A DNA stretch of 64,000 nucleotides from Sinohyriopsis cumingii. Lineage: Eukaryota > Mollusca > Bivalvia > Unionida > Unionidae. This document shows, piece by piece, positions 19,032 to 32,047 of this stretch (its first letter is position 1; the number at the start of each line of letters is the position of its first letter). Position numbers and translations under genes: made by a program. The stretch lies in the NCBI GenBank assembly GCA_028554795.2, contig JAPYKE020000279.1, forward strand, positions 186,001 through 250,000, given 5' to 3'. The notes beneath the pieces were generated by a model. It saw nothing but the letters and a program-made list of their open reading frames with translations. It made no database searches and was not told the DNA's origin.

Positions 19032-20865
19032 TGTGTCTTTGTGTCTAAGTTCAGTGGGCAATTCATTCGACGTTGCTGGGCCCTGGTATGCAAAAGAACG
19101 CTGTCCATATGTCTTTGTTTTCAAAGTGGGAATAATGAGTATAAATTATTTAGTTATAAATATTTTGTAAGGATCAAATAGACCGCACACAACAACTCCT
19201 TCGTAAATGGGTTAGAATTCTCGACCACCGGCATCTAGGTAGAATAAGAGATTTGATTATTGTGACAGTGGGCAAAAATATATAAAGTATGCTAAATAAT
19301 GTACTCAGAGAATTTCCTTCTATTGAGTGTTGTTCACGTTAACGCCGTTATCGATCGATACACTGATTTTGATTTTGGTATTATTTATATTTTTCTGTGC
19401 ATATAGCCATATAAAAATTCGTTACATGTGAAAAGTGATGATATTTAGTGCGTGTAGACAATTTTGAATGATACGAAAGTCCAAGAGATGGAAGCTTACT
19501 AAAACAAGGTTAAGTAGATTGAGTTTATGACATGAATCGTTTCTCATTTAGTTGCATCTCAGTTAGTGATAACGAATATCTTAAGCTGACTATAGTCGTA
19601 TGACATGAACTGACTGGACATTCCTTTCCACTGCCATTTGTTTTTCTTCAGGTTGAAACAATAGATGCATTAATTGAGAAAAGGAAGGAATGATTGTAAT
19701 TTATAAAAGGAAATATAAATGCATTGATTCCGGTTTAATAATAAATTAGTGATGTATATGTTCTTTTAAATGGTAATACAGACAAATGCAGTATAGTTGT
19801 TATACAAATAGTAATTAAATATATTTAATAGATCAAAAGATCAAAATGAGCATTTCAATATTTCTTATTCCCATACCAAAAAGCGAAATTTTTTAGAATG
19901 TTTTTGGAAGTAAGCAAAGGGCTTCGAATCTCATTGATCAGACAGTATTTGTAGCTAAAAGCAGGTAGAAATTAGACAAATTTTGAACTTTGAAATGTGA
20001 TGGTATTGGGTCAACAATTTGGCCTCATTACTATCTCAGTGATTCCTATGTCTTTTTTTTCAATCCACAATGCCTAACAAGAAACTTAGATAACTAGGCG
20101 CTGAAATCGGTTTACTCTCTCTCTCTCTTTCTCCTCCGTGTGCTGAACGCACCCATACCTTCTAAGACTAAAAATTCACTCTAGCTTTGAGTTTTTGTAC
20201 AGTTCCTTTGTATATGGCGCTTCGAACTGTTCTTAGATATCAAACAAATACTTACAAAATTACCCGTGTGAAATATAAAATAACCGCATTGTTGACGGAT
20301 AAATTTAAGAGGACAAGCGGAATACCATTGATGCACCTTCTGCTGTTAATCCATTTTTGTTCATCGTATTTCGTCATTACTGCCATTCATAAGTTGCATA
20401 CATTTGGTCCATTATATCAATCAATAGTCAGATCTTTCATACTAAGCAAAAAAGTAGGATATGTTTCCAGAGTAACGTCGAAAATTAGCACTGTCTGAAT
20501 CAACATGCAAAACAAGCCGCAATCAAGCTGAAATATGAATCAAAGGCTTTTTATGGTACAGTTTAATAAGGACATTTCTTAATTTTCGCCAACCCAAAAG
20601 TGTGCCGCACTAAGTTTTCAACGTTATAGTACATCATAAATATAGTGAATATTTACGAGAATTTGAAGTAGTTAGTTTTAAGATAGACATACTGATACAT
20701 ATTGGAGTAGTAGCACTCTGGCGACAACAATGACGCTCGGGCGACAATGGAAACTAACATTACGCCTCTAGTTTGAAAACTAACACTCCCTCGTCAATTT
20801 AACATGAACCATATGTTTAACATTAGTATGACATTCTGACCTCAAGGGAAAGGATAATGTTGAAC

Positions 20866-21784
20866 ATGTCCATGTGTTAAATGAGCATCAGTATTTACAA
20901 AGGGGAAATGCAATGTTCAAACCACGTCTACTAACCAATGCAAACTTTTGACTGAGCAACATACATTCATCTTCTGAGTCACACCAACATTTACTAACCA
21001 TCACGCCGCTTAAACTCACCAGCACCTAATCTCCACTTGAACAACACATACTCACGAACATGCCGTTTTGGTTGCCCAAACCCAAACTTATTAATAAACG
21101 ACAAAGCAATGGGATGCTAACACATACACACAACCATCCATGAAAGGGTAGAAATGATCATGCACACACATCAACAGAAGCAGCCATGAATAGTGTTGTA
21201 CTGCTCATATACTGTATATAGAAACATATTTAATTACTATCGTACATCTAGTGAAAGGAAAGAAATATGTAGGAGTGCTTTCATATATATACAAAGTTAC
21301 TAATATATCTCTAAAGGGTAAGATTATCCATTCACTATGCACACAAACTTGCTACCACACTAAAGGCAACGGGCACTCATACACAAAACACATATAGTTA
21401 TATCCTGATTTGAGTGGGACGTCGTTTAGGCCACCAAGTTAATAGTAATTCCTACGCATTATTTGTCCTACATAAAACCCACCTTGGATAAGAAAAGAAC
21501 ATATTTAGAAGGAACTGACATGGCCGTTCTGAAGTATTGGTTGCATCAAAATCAATGAAAGATATCCAGTATTCGACAGCAGTGTCTTGGTATTTAATCG
21601 GAACTATACAGTATTGTGCTGACATGCTATTACACCGAATGCATACAGACATACATAATGATTGTAGAGAATTATGTCACCAACAGAAAACGTAGTACTT
21701 AAACAAATGACCCCAAACTTAGATAATCTGATTATAAGAGGTAATTCTGGAGTTGTTTAATACATTTCGAGTATCCATAGTCGA
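20866..21784. repeat. Direct repeat A (U2)
   Basis: A-type at the flanking diagnostic positions, but it carries T at 21546, a change shared with repeat B of the same unit. Confidence 0.92.
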
Positions 21785-24519
21785 CTCCATGGACTGCTTG
21801 AGGGCCGAATGAGGACTTGCTCTAGCATTTCATCCAATATTGCTTTTACCTCTTTCCGTTGCGCGAAAGGTATTCTATATGGCCGTTGTTTAATTGGTGT
21901 CTCCGAAGTTGTCTTTATACTGTGAGTTAAGATGTTTGTTCGACCAGGCCTAGTTGTTAGAACATCCTGAAATTCATTGCAAAGATTTCTAATATCCTCT
22001 CGTTGGTCTTTTGTCAAGTTTACCCCCAGCTTAACGCCAGCATCACCTTCACCTGCTCTTGGAGGAAAGTCAATATCCACACCATCGTTCTCGTCTGCCT
22101 TCGTCGCCAGCAGCACAGCACGCTTGTATCCACGCAGCAAGTTTATATGATAGGTAACTGTACCGCGCCTACCGGGTACAGATACCTGGTAGTTAACATC
22201 GTTTACCTTCCGGACCACACGATAAGGTCCCTGCCATTGTGCCTTCATCTTGGACGAACTTGATGGCAAGAGAATGAGGACTTCATCTCCAGGACTGAAT
22301 TCTCGTGTTTTCGTGTGACGATCATACAGTGCCTTGATTTTCTTTTGGCGATCCAACAGATTATCTTTGACAAGAGCCCCGATGTCAGCCAACTTCTCAC
22401 GCATTTTCACAACATGCTCCACAGTTGACTTCCTTACATCTTCCTCTCCTGTAAACAAGCCTTGTAAAATCTGCATTGGCCCCCTAACTGGCCAACCATA
22501 CATCTCTAAGGGTGCAAATCCAGTTTCCTCATGTGGGACTTCGCGGTATGCAAACAACAAAAATGGCAACATCTCATCCCATTCATTCTTGTTGTCTATA
22601 CAGAACTTCCGCAACATTGACTTCAAGGTCCCGTTAAAACGTTCTACTTTTCCATTTGCTTGCGGGTGATACGGCGTTGTTGTAACTCCACGAATACCCA
22701 CTAGTTCATACAGCTGTTTCAATAAGGTGCTAGTGAAGTTGGTCCCTTTGTCTGTTAATATGACCCTTGGAAAACCAACACGGCTAAACAGCTCAATCAG
22801 TGCTCTAGCTACATTAGTTGCCTCCATATCCTTCAAAGGAAAAGCTTCGGGATACCTCGTTGCATCATCAACAACCGTCAGAATGTATTTGCGTCCAGAC
22901 TTCGTTCTAGATAACGGTCCAACAATATCCATTGCAATTTTTGAGAACGGTTCTGTTATCACCGGTGGGCATACCAGTGGTGCTTTCTCACCTGCAGTCT
23001 GTTTTGCTGTCATCTGGCATTCATGACACGATGTACAATATCTTTTTACATCGGAAAACATTCCAGGCCAAAAGAACGATTGGAGAATCCTCTCTTTTGT
23101 TTTCTCCAAACCCAGGTGACCTGCAAGGGGTCGATCATGTGCCAGCTCCATTACCATTTTCCGTAATCCTGCTGGTACAACTATTTGCTCCCCTCCACGT
23201 GAACCATCACCAGATTGCCATTTCCGTCGCAAAATATCATTCTCCCAGAAGAATGCCATTGGCTCCTCCTCAGCCTCTTCACGAGTAGCAAAGGACTTCT
23301 CTCTAATACTTTGCAGTGAAATATCCGCAATCTGTAGTTTCGACAACATGTCCGCATTCATTGCTGAAAGTTCGTCAACTTCAATGTCATCACGCTGATC
23401 AGGATCTTCTGTCTCGATGCTGTTGTTGACAAAGTCATTCTTACCCTCATGCTCACATTGATCAGTATTTTCCACAGCCCTCTCATCGTCGAGTCCTTTT
23501 AACATCGACCTCGTAACAACAAATGACCCTTTCTTGCTAAGTATATCCATCCCCAATAGGGCTTCAGCGGCTAGATTTGAAACAAGACCCACTTGCGCTG
23601 GTCCCTTATAATATGTAGTGTCGATATTTACCACAGCCAACTGTGCGGTAAATGGCTGACCCACTGCTGTGTATAACTTAACCTTGTGCCCCTCCAGCTT
23701 GCAACTCTCATCAACAAGATCTTCTCTTATCAAGGCCATATCTGATCCAGTGTCCTTCACAAACATGATCTCGCGCCCATTCACACATCCTGTTTCTGAA
23801 ATAAACTTTTCACCAATTGTTGGCTTAACAAAACAAGTTGCCGGATTGCCACGATATTTCATGTCATCTGTTGGACAATACCTTGCAATATGTCCCCATT
23901 GTTTGCATCGATAACATTGCCTATTCTTCTGCTTGGACTGGTCTTTTATCGATGTTAGTTTTGCTTGCTGCTGTAAGTTCTGACAATTCATCTTGTTACT
24001 ATTTACATTTATATTTTGATGAAACTTAATCCGCTGCCCTTGCTGTTGTAAATTTGTGGGAATATAATCTTCCGCGGCCTCTACGACTGGACTAGAGCCC
24101 TTGTTCCTCCTAATCCACTGTGCTTGATCTTGTGGCAAGGCTTTCAAGAAAAATTCCTCACGAAGACAAATAACTGGGTCATGATCTTCCAAGAAACGCT
24201 TTATGTGCTGATCAATCCTGGCCATCAGACCACGATACGTCTCAGTGCTTTCCTTCTTCATGCTCAACAGTGCCGTGAAATGTTCATGCGGTCTCTTTCC
24301 AAAACGATCAATCAGTCCTTTCCTGAGTTCCAGGTAATCACCACAAGCTTGAGTTGCAACATATCTAGCCTCCCCTGTCAACAGAGTTCTTAGCTGTAAT
24401 ACTTTCAACTCGTCAGACCAATTGGCATGTTTTGCAATTGATTCAAACTCTGCCAGGAAAGTCACAATATCCTCTCCTCGTTCATGGTCATATGCATGTA
24501 GCTTTACTTTTAATGGCAT
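21757..24519 (-). CDS. Gypsy Gag-PR-INT-(RT start) polyprotein, truncated (copy G2)
   Basis: 920 codons, and I see no amino-acid difference from the U1 copy. Val at residue 902. The same eight-residue host-derived tail. Confidence 0.9.
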   Translation of the reverse strand: MPLKVKLHAYDHERGEDIVTFLAEFESIAKHANWSDELKVLQLRTLLTGEARYVATQACGDYLELRKGLIDRFGKRPHEHFTALLSMKKESTETYRGLMARIDQHIKRFLEDHDPVICLREEFFLKALPQDQAQWIRRNKGSSPVVEAAEDYIPTNLQQQGQRIKFHQNINVNSNKMNCQNLQQQAKLTSIKDQSKQKNRQCYRCKQWGHIARYCPTDDMKYRGNPATCFVKPTIGEKFISETGCVNGREIMFVKDTGSDMALIREDLVDESCKLEGHKVKLYTAVGQPFTAQLAVVNIDTTYYKGPAQVGLVSNLAAEALLGMDILSKKGSFVVTRSMLKGLDDERAVENTDQCEHEGKNDFVNNSIETEDPDQRDDIEVDELSAMNADMLSKLQIADISLQSIREKSFATREEAEEEPMAFFWENDILRRKWQSGDGSRGGEQIVVPAGLRKMVMELAHDRPLAGHLGLEKTKERILQSFFWPGMFSDVKRYCTSCHECQMTAKQTAGEKAPLVCPPVITEPFSKIAMDIVGPLSRTKSGRKYILTVVDDATRYPEAFPLKDMEATNVARALIELFSRVGFPRVILTDKGTNFTSTLLKQLYELVGIRGVTTTPYHPQANGKVERFNGTLKSMLRKFCIDNKNEWDEMLPFLLFAYREVPHEETGFAPLEMYGWPVRGPMQILQGLFTGEEDVRKSTVEHVVKMREKLADIGALVKDNLLDRQKKIKALYDRHTKTREFSPGDEVLILLPSSSSKMKAQWQGPYRVVRKVNDVNYQVSVPGRRGTVTYHINLLRGYKRAVLLATKADENDGVDIDFPPRAGEGDAGVKLGVNLTKDQREDIRNLCNEFQDVLTTRPGRTNILTHSIKTTSETPIKQRPYRIPFAQRKEVKAILDEMLEQVLIRPSSSPWSRLWILEMY

Positions 24520-24528
24520 TGAAGATGT

Positions 24529-24852
24529 TTATTCAGTCGTGTTTTCTTGACGTTTTACTTTTTCTAACTCAATTTCCAAACGCTTCATTTCTAATCTTAA
24601 TTTCTTTCTTTCCGTTTCCCATTCAAACTCCTGTCTTAATTCAAATTCTCTTTCATTTTTCTTTGCGCTAGTTTTTCGCTTTGTTTCCTTGGGTGGTTGC
24701 ATGTGCTCAAGGTTAAGTTCCTCTTCATACTCCATAACTTCATTATCTGTAAATTCCATCAAATTCTGTGCTGCCGCTTTTCTTCGTGGTCGTCCTGAAG
24801 CAACCGTGGCTCCCTCAACTTCGACATCATCAGCAACCGACATAATGACCAA
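24529..24852 (-). CDS. Gypsy Gag N-terminal segment (copy G2)
   Basis: 107 codons, same in-frame TAA separating it from the downstream frame. Confidence 0.8.
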   Translation of the reverse strand: MVIMSVADDVEVEGATVASGRPRRKAAAQNLMEFTDNEVMEYEEELNLEHMQPPKETKRKTSAKKNEREFELRQEFEWETERKKLRLEMKRLEIELEKVKRQENTTE

Positions 24853-25139
24853 CTATATGTACGTACTGTAAGTTCTATCACTGTATTCACAGCCACTGGA
24901 CTAGCTTTAATTATCTACGAGTTTCTGGGCTTACACGTGTACACTCGTTACAGTGATACACACTTTGCACTTAGCAATTAACAACTGTACGTTATACACA
25001 CAGTACAACCAGTCACTGCTAATATCACAGATTCACTGAATTCACAGCTTTCAGAATTGTCAAACACAATTCCAACGTATTGAAAAAAATTCCAAATAAT
25101 TCACACAGGATTTTGGAATCCGTACCGCTGCCACCAAAA

Positions 25140-25500
25140 TGTTACATTCGGGTTCAAAGGACACACAAACACCAAGTAAGGGTCCTACAACTTTATGTAA
25201 AATAAAGCTAAAATCTTAAAAAATAAACTAGAAAAAAAGTGTTCATTACAGTACCAAGCCCAGCTAAAAACTGCTTGCTCTATCACTCTGCTCTTGTTTT
25301 AGTAAGGGTTAGACACATGGAATTCTAATTAAATTAACATTTGTGCCTTATCCAGGCCCAGATAGCCATGGGAAGATAAACAACAGCACTGAACCTGTTG
25401 ACAGTCTCTGGTATCAAATATCCAGAATGCTGGGAATAATGTTCTGCTGTCACTACTAACAATTAGATTCTGCTAGAATATGATACAGGCCCTTATAACA
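25140..25500 (-). repeat. Gypsy 5' LTR (copy G2)
   Basis: 361 bp with TGTTA...TAACA ends. One base differs from G1 (attaaatt near 25330, where U1 has atcaaatt). Confidence 0.85.
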
Positions 25501-26419
25501 ATGTCCATGTGTTAAATGAGCATCAGTATTTACAAAGGGGAAATGCAATGTTCAAACCACGTCTACTAACCAACGCAAACTTTTGACTGAGCAACATACA
25601 TTCATCTTCTGAGTCACACCAACATTTACTAACCATCACGCCGCTTAAACTCACCAGCACCTAATCTCCACTTGAACAACACATACTCACGAACATGCCG
25701 TTTTGGTTGCCCAAACCCAAACTTATTAATAAACGACAAAGCAATGGGATGCTAACACATACACACAACCATCCATGAAAGGGTAGAAATGATCATGCAC
25801 ACACATCAACAGAAGCAGCCATGAATAGTGTTGTACTGCTCATATACTGTATATAGAAACATATTTAATTACTATCGTACATCTAGTGAAAGGAAAGAAA
25901 TATGTAGGAGTGCTTTCATATATATACAAAGTTACTAATATATCTCTAAAGGGTAAGATTATCCATTCACTATGCACACAAACTTGCTACCACACTAAAG
26001 GCAACGGGCACTCATACACAAAACACATATAGTTATATCCTGATTTGAGTGGGACGTCGTTTAGGCCACCAAGTTAATAGTAATTCCTACGCATTATTTG
26101 TCCTACATAAAACCCACCTTAGATAAGAAAAGAACATATTTAGAAGGAACTGACATGGCCGTTCTGAAGTATTGGTTGCATCAAAATCAATGAAAGATAT
26201 CCAGTATTCGACAGCAGTGTCTTGGTATTTAATCGGAACTATACAGTATTGTGCTGACATGCTATTACACCGAATGCATACAGACATACATAATGATTGT
26301 AGAGAATTATGTCACCAACAGAAAACGTAGTACTTAAACAAATGACCCCAAACTTAGATAATCTGATTGTAAGAGGTAATTCTGGAGTTGTTTAATACAT
26401 TTCGAGTATCCATAGTCGA
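25501..26419. repeat. Direct repeat B (U2)
   Basis: B-type diagnostic bases, plus the T at 26181 shared with repeat A of this unit. Confidence 0.92.
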
Positions 26420-26845
26420 TTAGAGAACAATGATATGTAGAAAATGGCAATTTTCTTTAGCACAGCATCAACGAATTTTGTAAACATGCCCAAAGATCGG
26501 GGCATGCTGATTGGTTTTAGTTTTGCGACTCAACTGCCTGTCCCCATTCTCGCTTGGACAGCTAATAGCTGCTTAATCATCGTACCTCTCCTGCGCTTTT
26601 AAAGATACTGTATGAATAGCATGGTGGTATAGTTTATGTGTGCAGTTAGCTTTCATGGAAATCGCATGTAAGATACAAATGACGTTTCATACGCAATGCC
26701 AGCATCATTGGTAACAAAGTTGTAATAAAAACATAGCCATAAAATAAAAGATACAAGTCCTCTGTCTCCCCAGGATTCTTATGATCGTGGTGAATCATGT
26801 GTTACCTCTCTTTCTACATCATTCTCTCTCAATCACTCTCTCACA

Positions 26846-26848
<3 letters not shown>

Positions 26849-26886
<38 letters not shown>
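26849..26886. repeat. CT microsatellite, 19 repeats (U2)
   Basis: Perfect TC run. Accounts for the whole length difference between U1 and U2. Confidence 0.95.
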
Positions 26887-26888
<2 letters not shown>

Positions 26889-29242
26889 TGTATATCATGG
26901 AAATTGGTCCCGAAGCTCGAGATGATTAATGAAAATGAAGATCGTTGCCAAACGGTCAGTTTAACTATTTCGATGTCAAACGGCAATCAGTTCCAAAGTA
27001 GAACCGTAAGAAAATAATTGTCACAGATAATAAGAACCAACATTTTTTGACATTGTTGCTAGTTTCATGGCGCATTTGCCTGAATTAAGCTGTCCATTTC
27101 TTCTATGATTCATCAGAATTGTCTCGATCCTTGTTATGCTTGCCAATGCGAAAACTCATTGTCTAGGAGAATGTCCTGCCAACTTATCCTCTGTGTTTTC
27201 TTCATGCAGCCAATGTGAAAATAGTTCAGCTTTTTGGCATGACGTCTGTATACCATTCGAATTTATCGTGCATACAGCAGGGTCGGCATTACAATAGCTT
27301 TGTTGACATTTAGGCTTGTTTGCAGATTGATCCCTATGCGCTCTTCTAATTTGCTTATAGTCTGCCAAAGACCACATTTACTTGAGCCGTTTCGGTGTTG
27401 CTTTCATCATAGATGTGAATTGCACCTGACAGTGTACTGCTGAGTTAGTTGAACTTATCCACTACCTCGAGAGTTTAGCCATTTTACTGTGATGGTAGGT
27501 TCTACATAAGGCTTTCCTGTTGTAGGTTGGTTTAGCACCAATGTCCTACTTATACTGATTGTGAGAGCAACACTGTTTCAAGCTGAAGCGAATTAGTCTA
27601 TACAAATATTGGTCCCAAGCCCGAGTCGTTCTGGAGGTTGGCCAGGATTTTTTTTTAGGGTGGCAAAACTTATCAGAAGGTGGAAATGGAGTCGTGAGAC
27701 TCAGAAAGAATATATTGTAGGGTCGGGGCCAAAAGAGGTTGGTAACCATTGCCATACATATTTTTGCATAACAGACACAGATTTGGGATTCAAGAACAGT
27801 CACTGTCTTTAACATTTTGCCTTTAGTCTCCTCCAACTGAATGGAATGCCATCAATTCGGTACCTGATATCAACCCTTTTGTCACAGCCACGGTAAGCAC
27901 CAGTAAGCATAACAGCGAACATCATACTGAAGAGGGGCTTCTTTGACTTCTTTGGCGACTGGATGGTTCTGATACATCATTTTAACTTCCTTCATTTACT
28001 GAATATCGCAACTACGAATTTTGTCTGGTTTAGTATCACGGAAATAAATTAATTTTCATTGTAATTATTAGCACTTTTTCACATTTTAGTAAAGGGCATG
28101 ACGCAATTATTTGTCCTCCAAAAGATAAATTATGGACTAAAATTATCATCTGTCTTCACCAAAGGTATATTATTCAGTTCGTACATTAAATAGGGTCTTC
28201 TTCTATGTTTATGCTGCAGCTCCTTATCTTATTTGGCTGGATGTTTTCATTTCTTCTAAAATAAATGACACACATGTAAAGCCTTGATGTAGTTTCAAAC
28301 ATTACCCACCAGCCCCACCTCCTTCCTCAAACAGCGTTCAGCTATCGGGTGTATTTCATCTGGATGTTGAAGGATGGAACTTTGCTTTTATGACGAGAAA
28401 CCCTCTTGTTATAAAACTTTCCACCTACGTGTTTTATTAAAACCATTTCTATATTTCTTCAGATATCCTACCAAAGTTGTTATAAGCGACAACGACTACT
28501 TTCTATCTTTTGTAAGCACCTGTACTGCATGATAATCAGTTTAAATTATCTTCTTGATACCAAATATTCTATATTGCTCATTTCTTATGAAAGTGGCCTT
28601 AAGTTCCAGGATCAGGTCAGTAAACAATATAAAGTAGCCATCTGGTCTAAATATTATTTGCATTTTGGTAGATTTAGAACAATATTTAATATAGTACATA
28701 TACATATTTTAACACAGCCGTATAGCAGTGTTGGAGACAAACCAAGATAAGGATACATATTCTCTCTCCAATATTGATGGGATTTGTACCTGCGCACAAC
28801 GTTATGTGAAGATGCATCATTCAATCCTTGGCGACTTTAAAATGCCGACTACAAATCTTCAGTAATTCATTGAAGACGGTATATAACATCATATACTAGA
28901 AAAGGGTGCGACGTCCTAATTACAATAATGTACATTAAGGCTAACCTCAAGTATAAAAAGGATTGATTGATTGATTGATTGTTTGTTTTTTAACGGCGCA
29001 TCAGCACTGTTAGGCTATTTAGCGCCAAACAAAGTGTTATTTGTATAATCTTTTAAAACTTATAAAAGGTCCTATATCGACCAGCGATATAAAAGAACAA
29101 ATGGTTGAAATTAAAAACGGTAAGATGGTAACGGTGCAAAATAAAGCTTCCCGATCAACGGGAAATGTAAAAAAGATGAATAAGTATTAAAATGGGACGG
29201 TATATATATTGCATAAAACTGCACAAGGTGATAGCATAAAAG

Positions 29243-30118
29243 TCAGAGTTTAGAGTAAATATTTACGGCTTTCAGGAACTCTATAATACGAGTGATGTTT
29301 ACAGTATCAAAAAGTTCTTTCATGCCATGCACTTTGTAATAACGATCGCGCGTAGGTTGTAGGTCAAAGCACTCTATCATAAAGTGCTTGACAGTGAATG
29401 GTTCATTGCAAGAAACGCACTCTGGTGGGTCTTCACCTTTTAGTATGTGGGTGTGGGTGATATAAGTATGACCAATTCGGATTCTTGCTATGACTATCTC
29501 CTCCCTACGAATGGTTCTGTAGGAAGGAGTCCATTCTCCTAGAGTTGGCTTGATTGCATGAAGTTTGTTATTCACGGCATCATTCCATGATGCCTGCCAC
29601 TTCTGACGAAAGAACTTCCTGATACAAGGTTTAAAATCAGTATATGGTATTTTAAAATCAGATGGTTCTTGAGTAAGGGCCATTTTAGCAGCGCGATCTG
29701 CTTTTTCGTTACCTTTAATGCCAATGTGGCTAGGTAACCAACAGTATATTATATTGTGGGAGACACTCAGCTCGGCATCTTTGAAGAGTATGTTTTTTAA
29801 TAATGGGTTCTCCAGTTTTCTATTGTGTAGTGACTGGAGTCCTGATAGCGAGTCGGAGAATATGATACTGTTTAAAATATGTTTCTTTTCTATATGTTGC
29901 AGAGCAAGGTCTATTGCTCTGATTTCGGCTGTAAAAATTGATGCTCCATTTGGTAAACGAACTTGCGTTGTATGATTTCCACAAACAAAGGCTGCAGCAA
30001 CCTTTTCCTCATCCTTTGATCCTTCAGTGTAAATTCTGGTGTAGTTTTTAAATTCGGTGAGGAGTTCATCGTAAGAGTTGTGGAAGATAGAAGGGTTTGT
30101 TTCGGATTTTTTTTCCAT
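29243..30118 (-). CDS. LINE ORF2 RNase H and C-terminal segment (copy L3)
   Basis: 291 codons, Glu at residues 32 and 206. Otherwise as in L2. Confidence 0.85.
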   Translation of the reverse strand: MEKKSETNPSIFHNSYDELLTEFKNYTRIYTEGSKDEEKVAAAFVCGNHTTQVRLPNGASIFTAEIRAIDLALQHIEKKHILNSIIFSDSLSGLQSLHNRKLENPLLKNILFKDAELSVSHNIIYCWLPSHIGIKGNEKADRAAKMALTQEPSDFKIPYTDFKPCIRKFFRQKWQASWNDAVNNKLHAIKPTLGEWTPSYRTIRREEIVIARIRIGHTYITHTHILKGEDPPECVSCNEPFTVKHFMIECFDLQPTRDRYYKVHGMKELFDTVNITRIIEFLKAVNIYSKL

Positions 30119-31592
30119 CGTGTAGCGTAAAACGTACTTTTGGTTGTTTAATTAGCCAGGGTGGTGTTTCGGAGATGGATGTTTTTTGAATTTTAGAAAG
30201 ATCTATATTTGTAGTGTCAAGGCTGGATGATATTCTAATGCCAAAGGAAGGTATGGCGTTTGGTTTATTTTCGTATAAAGTTTTGTATTTGGGTTGAAAA
30301 ACAGCCGAAAAAGCAGGATTCAGAGGGTTTGATTTTAATTTGAGAGCATACTGTGCGGAAAGCATTTCTCTACGATGCGATAACGGTGGTTCATTCGCCT
30401 CAGCTAGAAGGCTTTCACACGGGGATGTTTTAAATGCTCCCAGAGCCAGTCTTATTCCCTGATGATGAATTGGATCAAGCATTTTAAGATACGATTTTCT
30501 GGCTGAACCATACACAACGCAACCATAGTCCAGTTTGGAGCGAATAAACGTTCTGTATAAATTTAGGATGACTTTTCTATCAGCACCCCAGTCAGTGTGC
30601 GCTACTACTTTAAGTAGGTTAAGTGCTTTTAAGCATTTAGCTTTTAAGTTCTTTAGGTGTGGAATAAAGGTCAGTTTTCTGTCAAAGATTATACCTAATA
30701 ATTTGGTTTCCTCAACAACTGGAATAGGTGTTCCATCCAGCGTGAGGTTCGGTTCATCGTGATGTTTTCGTAACTGACAGAAATGCATGCATACCGTTTT
30801 TAATTTCGAGAATTTGAAACCGTTTGCATTGGCCCAATTTTGAATTTTGTTTATATTTTGCTGCAGTTGTCTTTCAATTGTATGCATGTGCTTTGACCGA
30901 TAACATATTAGAAAATCATCAACGTATAAAGAGCAATCCACACCAGGAGTCAAACACTTGGTGATGCTATTAATTTTGATGTTAAAGAGCGTCACAGATA
31001 AAATACTGCCCTGGGGCACACCCATCTCTTGCTCGTGCAGATCGGAGAGGGTAGAGCCCACTCGTACTTTGAATTCTCTGTCTGAGAGGAAGTTGGATAT
31101 GAAAGAGGGCAGACGGCCTTTTCGACCTAGATCGTTCAGGTCATTTAGTATCCCGTACTTCCATGTCGTGTCATAGGCCTTTTCTAAATCAAAGAAAACC
31201 GCTACTAAATGTTCTTTCTTAATAAATGCATCGCGAATAAATGTTTCCAGTCTAACCAGATGATCATTGGTGCTCCGGCCATATCGAAAGCCACTTTGGA
31301 AAGGAGATATTAAATTGTTAGTTTCCAAATACCAGACAAGCCGAGAACTGATCATTCGTTCCATTGTTTTGCACACACAGCTTGTGAGTGCAATTGGTCG
31401 ATAGCTGTTGGGGTCTTCGCTATCTTTACCGGGTTTGGAGACTGGTATTACAGTTGCTTCTTTCCAGATTTTTGGTACATTACCAGTAATCCATAAATCA
31501 TTGAAGAGTTTCAAAAGAGATGTTAAAGATGATTCTGGAAGGTGTTTCAAAAACTGGTAATGTATTTCGTCAGGCCCAAGCGGAAGTATCAT
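30066..31592 (-). CDS. LINE ORF2 reverse transcriptase segment (copy L3)
   Basis: 508 codons, with no amino-acid difference that I can see from the L2 copy. Confidence 0.87.
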   Translation of the reverse strand: MILPLGPDEIHYQFLKHLPESSLTSLLKLFNDLWITGNVPKIWKEATVIPVSKPGKDSEDPNSYRPIALTSCVCKTMERMISSRLVWYLETNNLISPFQSGFRYGRSTNDHLVRLETFIRDAFIKKEHLVAVFFDLEKAYDTTWKYGILNDLNDLGRKGRLPSFISNFLSDREFKVRVGSTLSDLHEQEMGVPQGSILSVTLFNIKINSITKCLTPGVDCSLYVDDFLICYRSKHMHTIERQLQQNINKIQNWANANGFKFSKLKTVCMHFCQLRKHHDEPNLTLDGTPIPVVEETKLLGIIFDRKLTFIPHLKNLKAKCLKALNLLKVVAHTDWGADRKVILNLYRTFIRSKLDYGCVVYGSARKSYLKMLDPIHHQGIRLALGAFKTSPCESLLAEANEPPLSHRREMLSAQYALKLKSNPLNPAFSAVFQPKYKTLYENKPNAIPSFGIRISSSLDTTNIDLSKIQKTSISETPPWLIKQPKVRFTLHDGKKIRNKPFYLPQLLR

Positions 31593-32047
31593 GGGCCTTA
31601 TCTAAAGCCTCCCTAAGCTCCGATAGTGAGAACAATTGATTATAACTTTCCGAGTTGTTGGATGTGAATTTTAAACGTGACTTTTCTTTTTGAGTTTTAA
31701 GTTTTCGGAAGGCTTCTGAATAATTAGATGATGAGGAATTTTTCGAGAAACTGTCAGCAAGAATATTTGCAATGTCACGTTTTGAACTAAAGTTGTTATT
31801 GTTCAGTGTCAGATGTCGGAGAGGGTTTTGTTTTCTCTTTCCGTTTATTTTGCGTATAGTGTCCCAAACTTTCTTAACAGAGGAACGAGAGTTTAAAGAA
31901 GAAACATATTTCTTCCATGATGCTCTTTTACTTTCTTTGATTGTGCGGCGAGCTTTGGCCCGGACAATGCGATATATATTTAAGTTTTCGGGCGTCGGGT
32001 GATTATTGAATTTTTTTAATGCTTCTCGGCGTTGCAGTATGGCTTCC

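Larger units (their letters stand above)
21785..25500 (-). mobile_element. Gmr1-like Gypsy fragment, copy G2
   Basis: Same borders as G1: broken RT at 21784/21785 and LTR edge at 25500. Confidence 0.92.
14755..29516. repeat. Tandem unit U2 (standard, Gypsy-containing)
   Basis: Eight bases longer than U1, all explained by four extra CT dinucleotides at 26849-26886. In both direct repeats A and B of this unit the same G-to-T change is present (21546 and 26181), which suggests sequence exchange between them. Confidence 0.95.
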
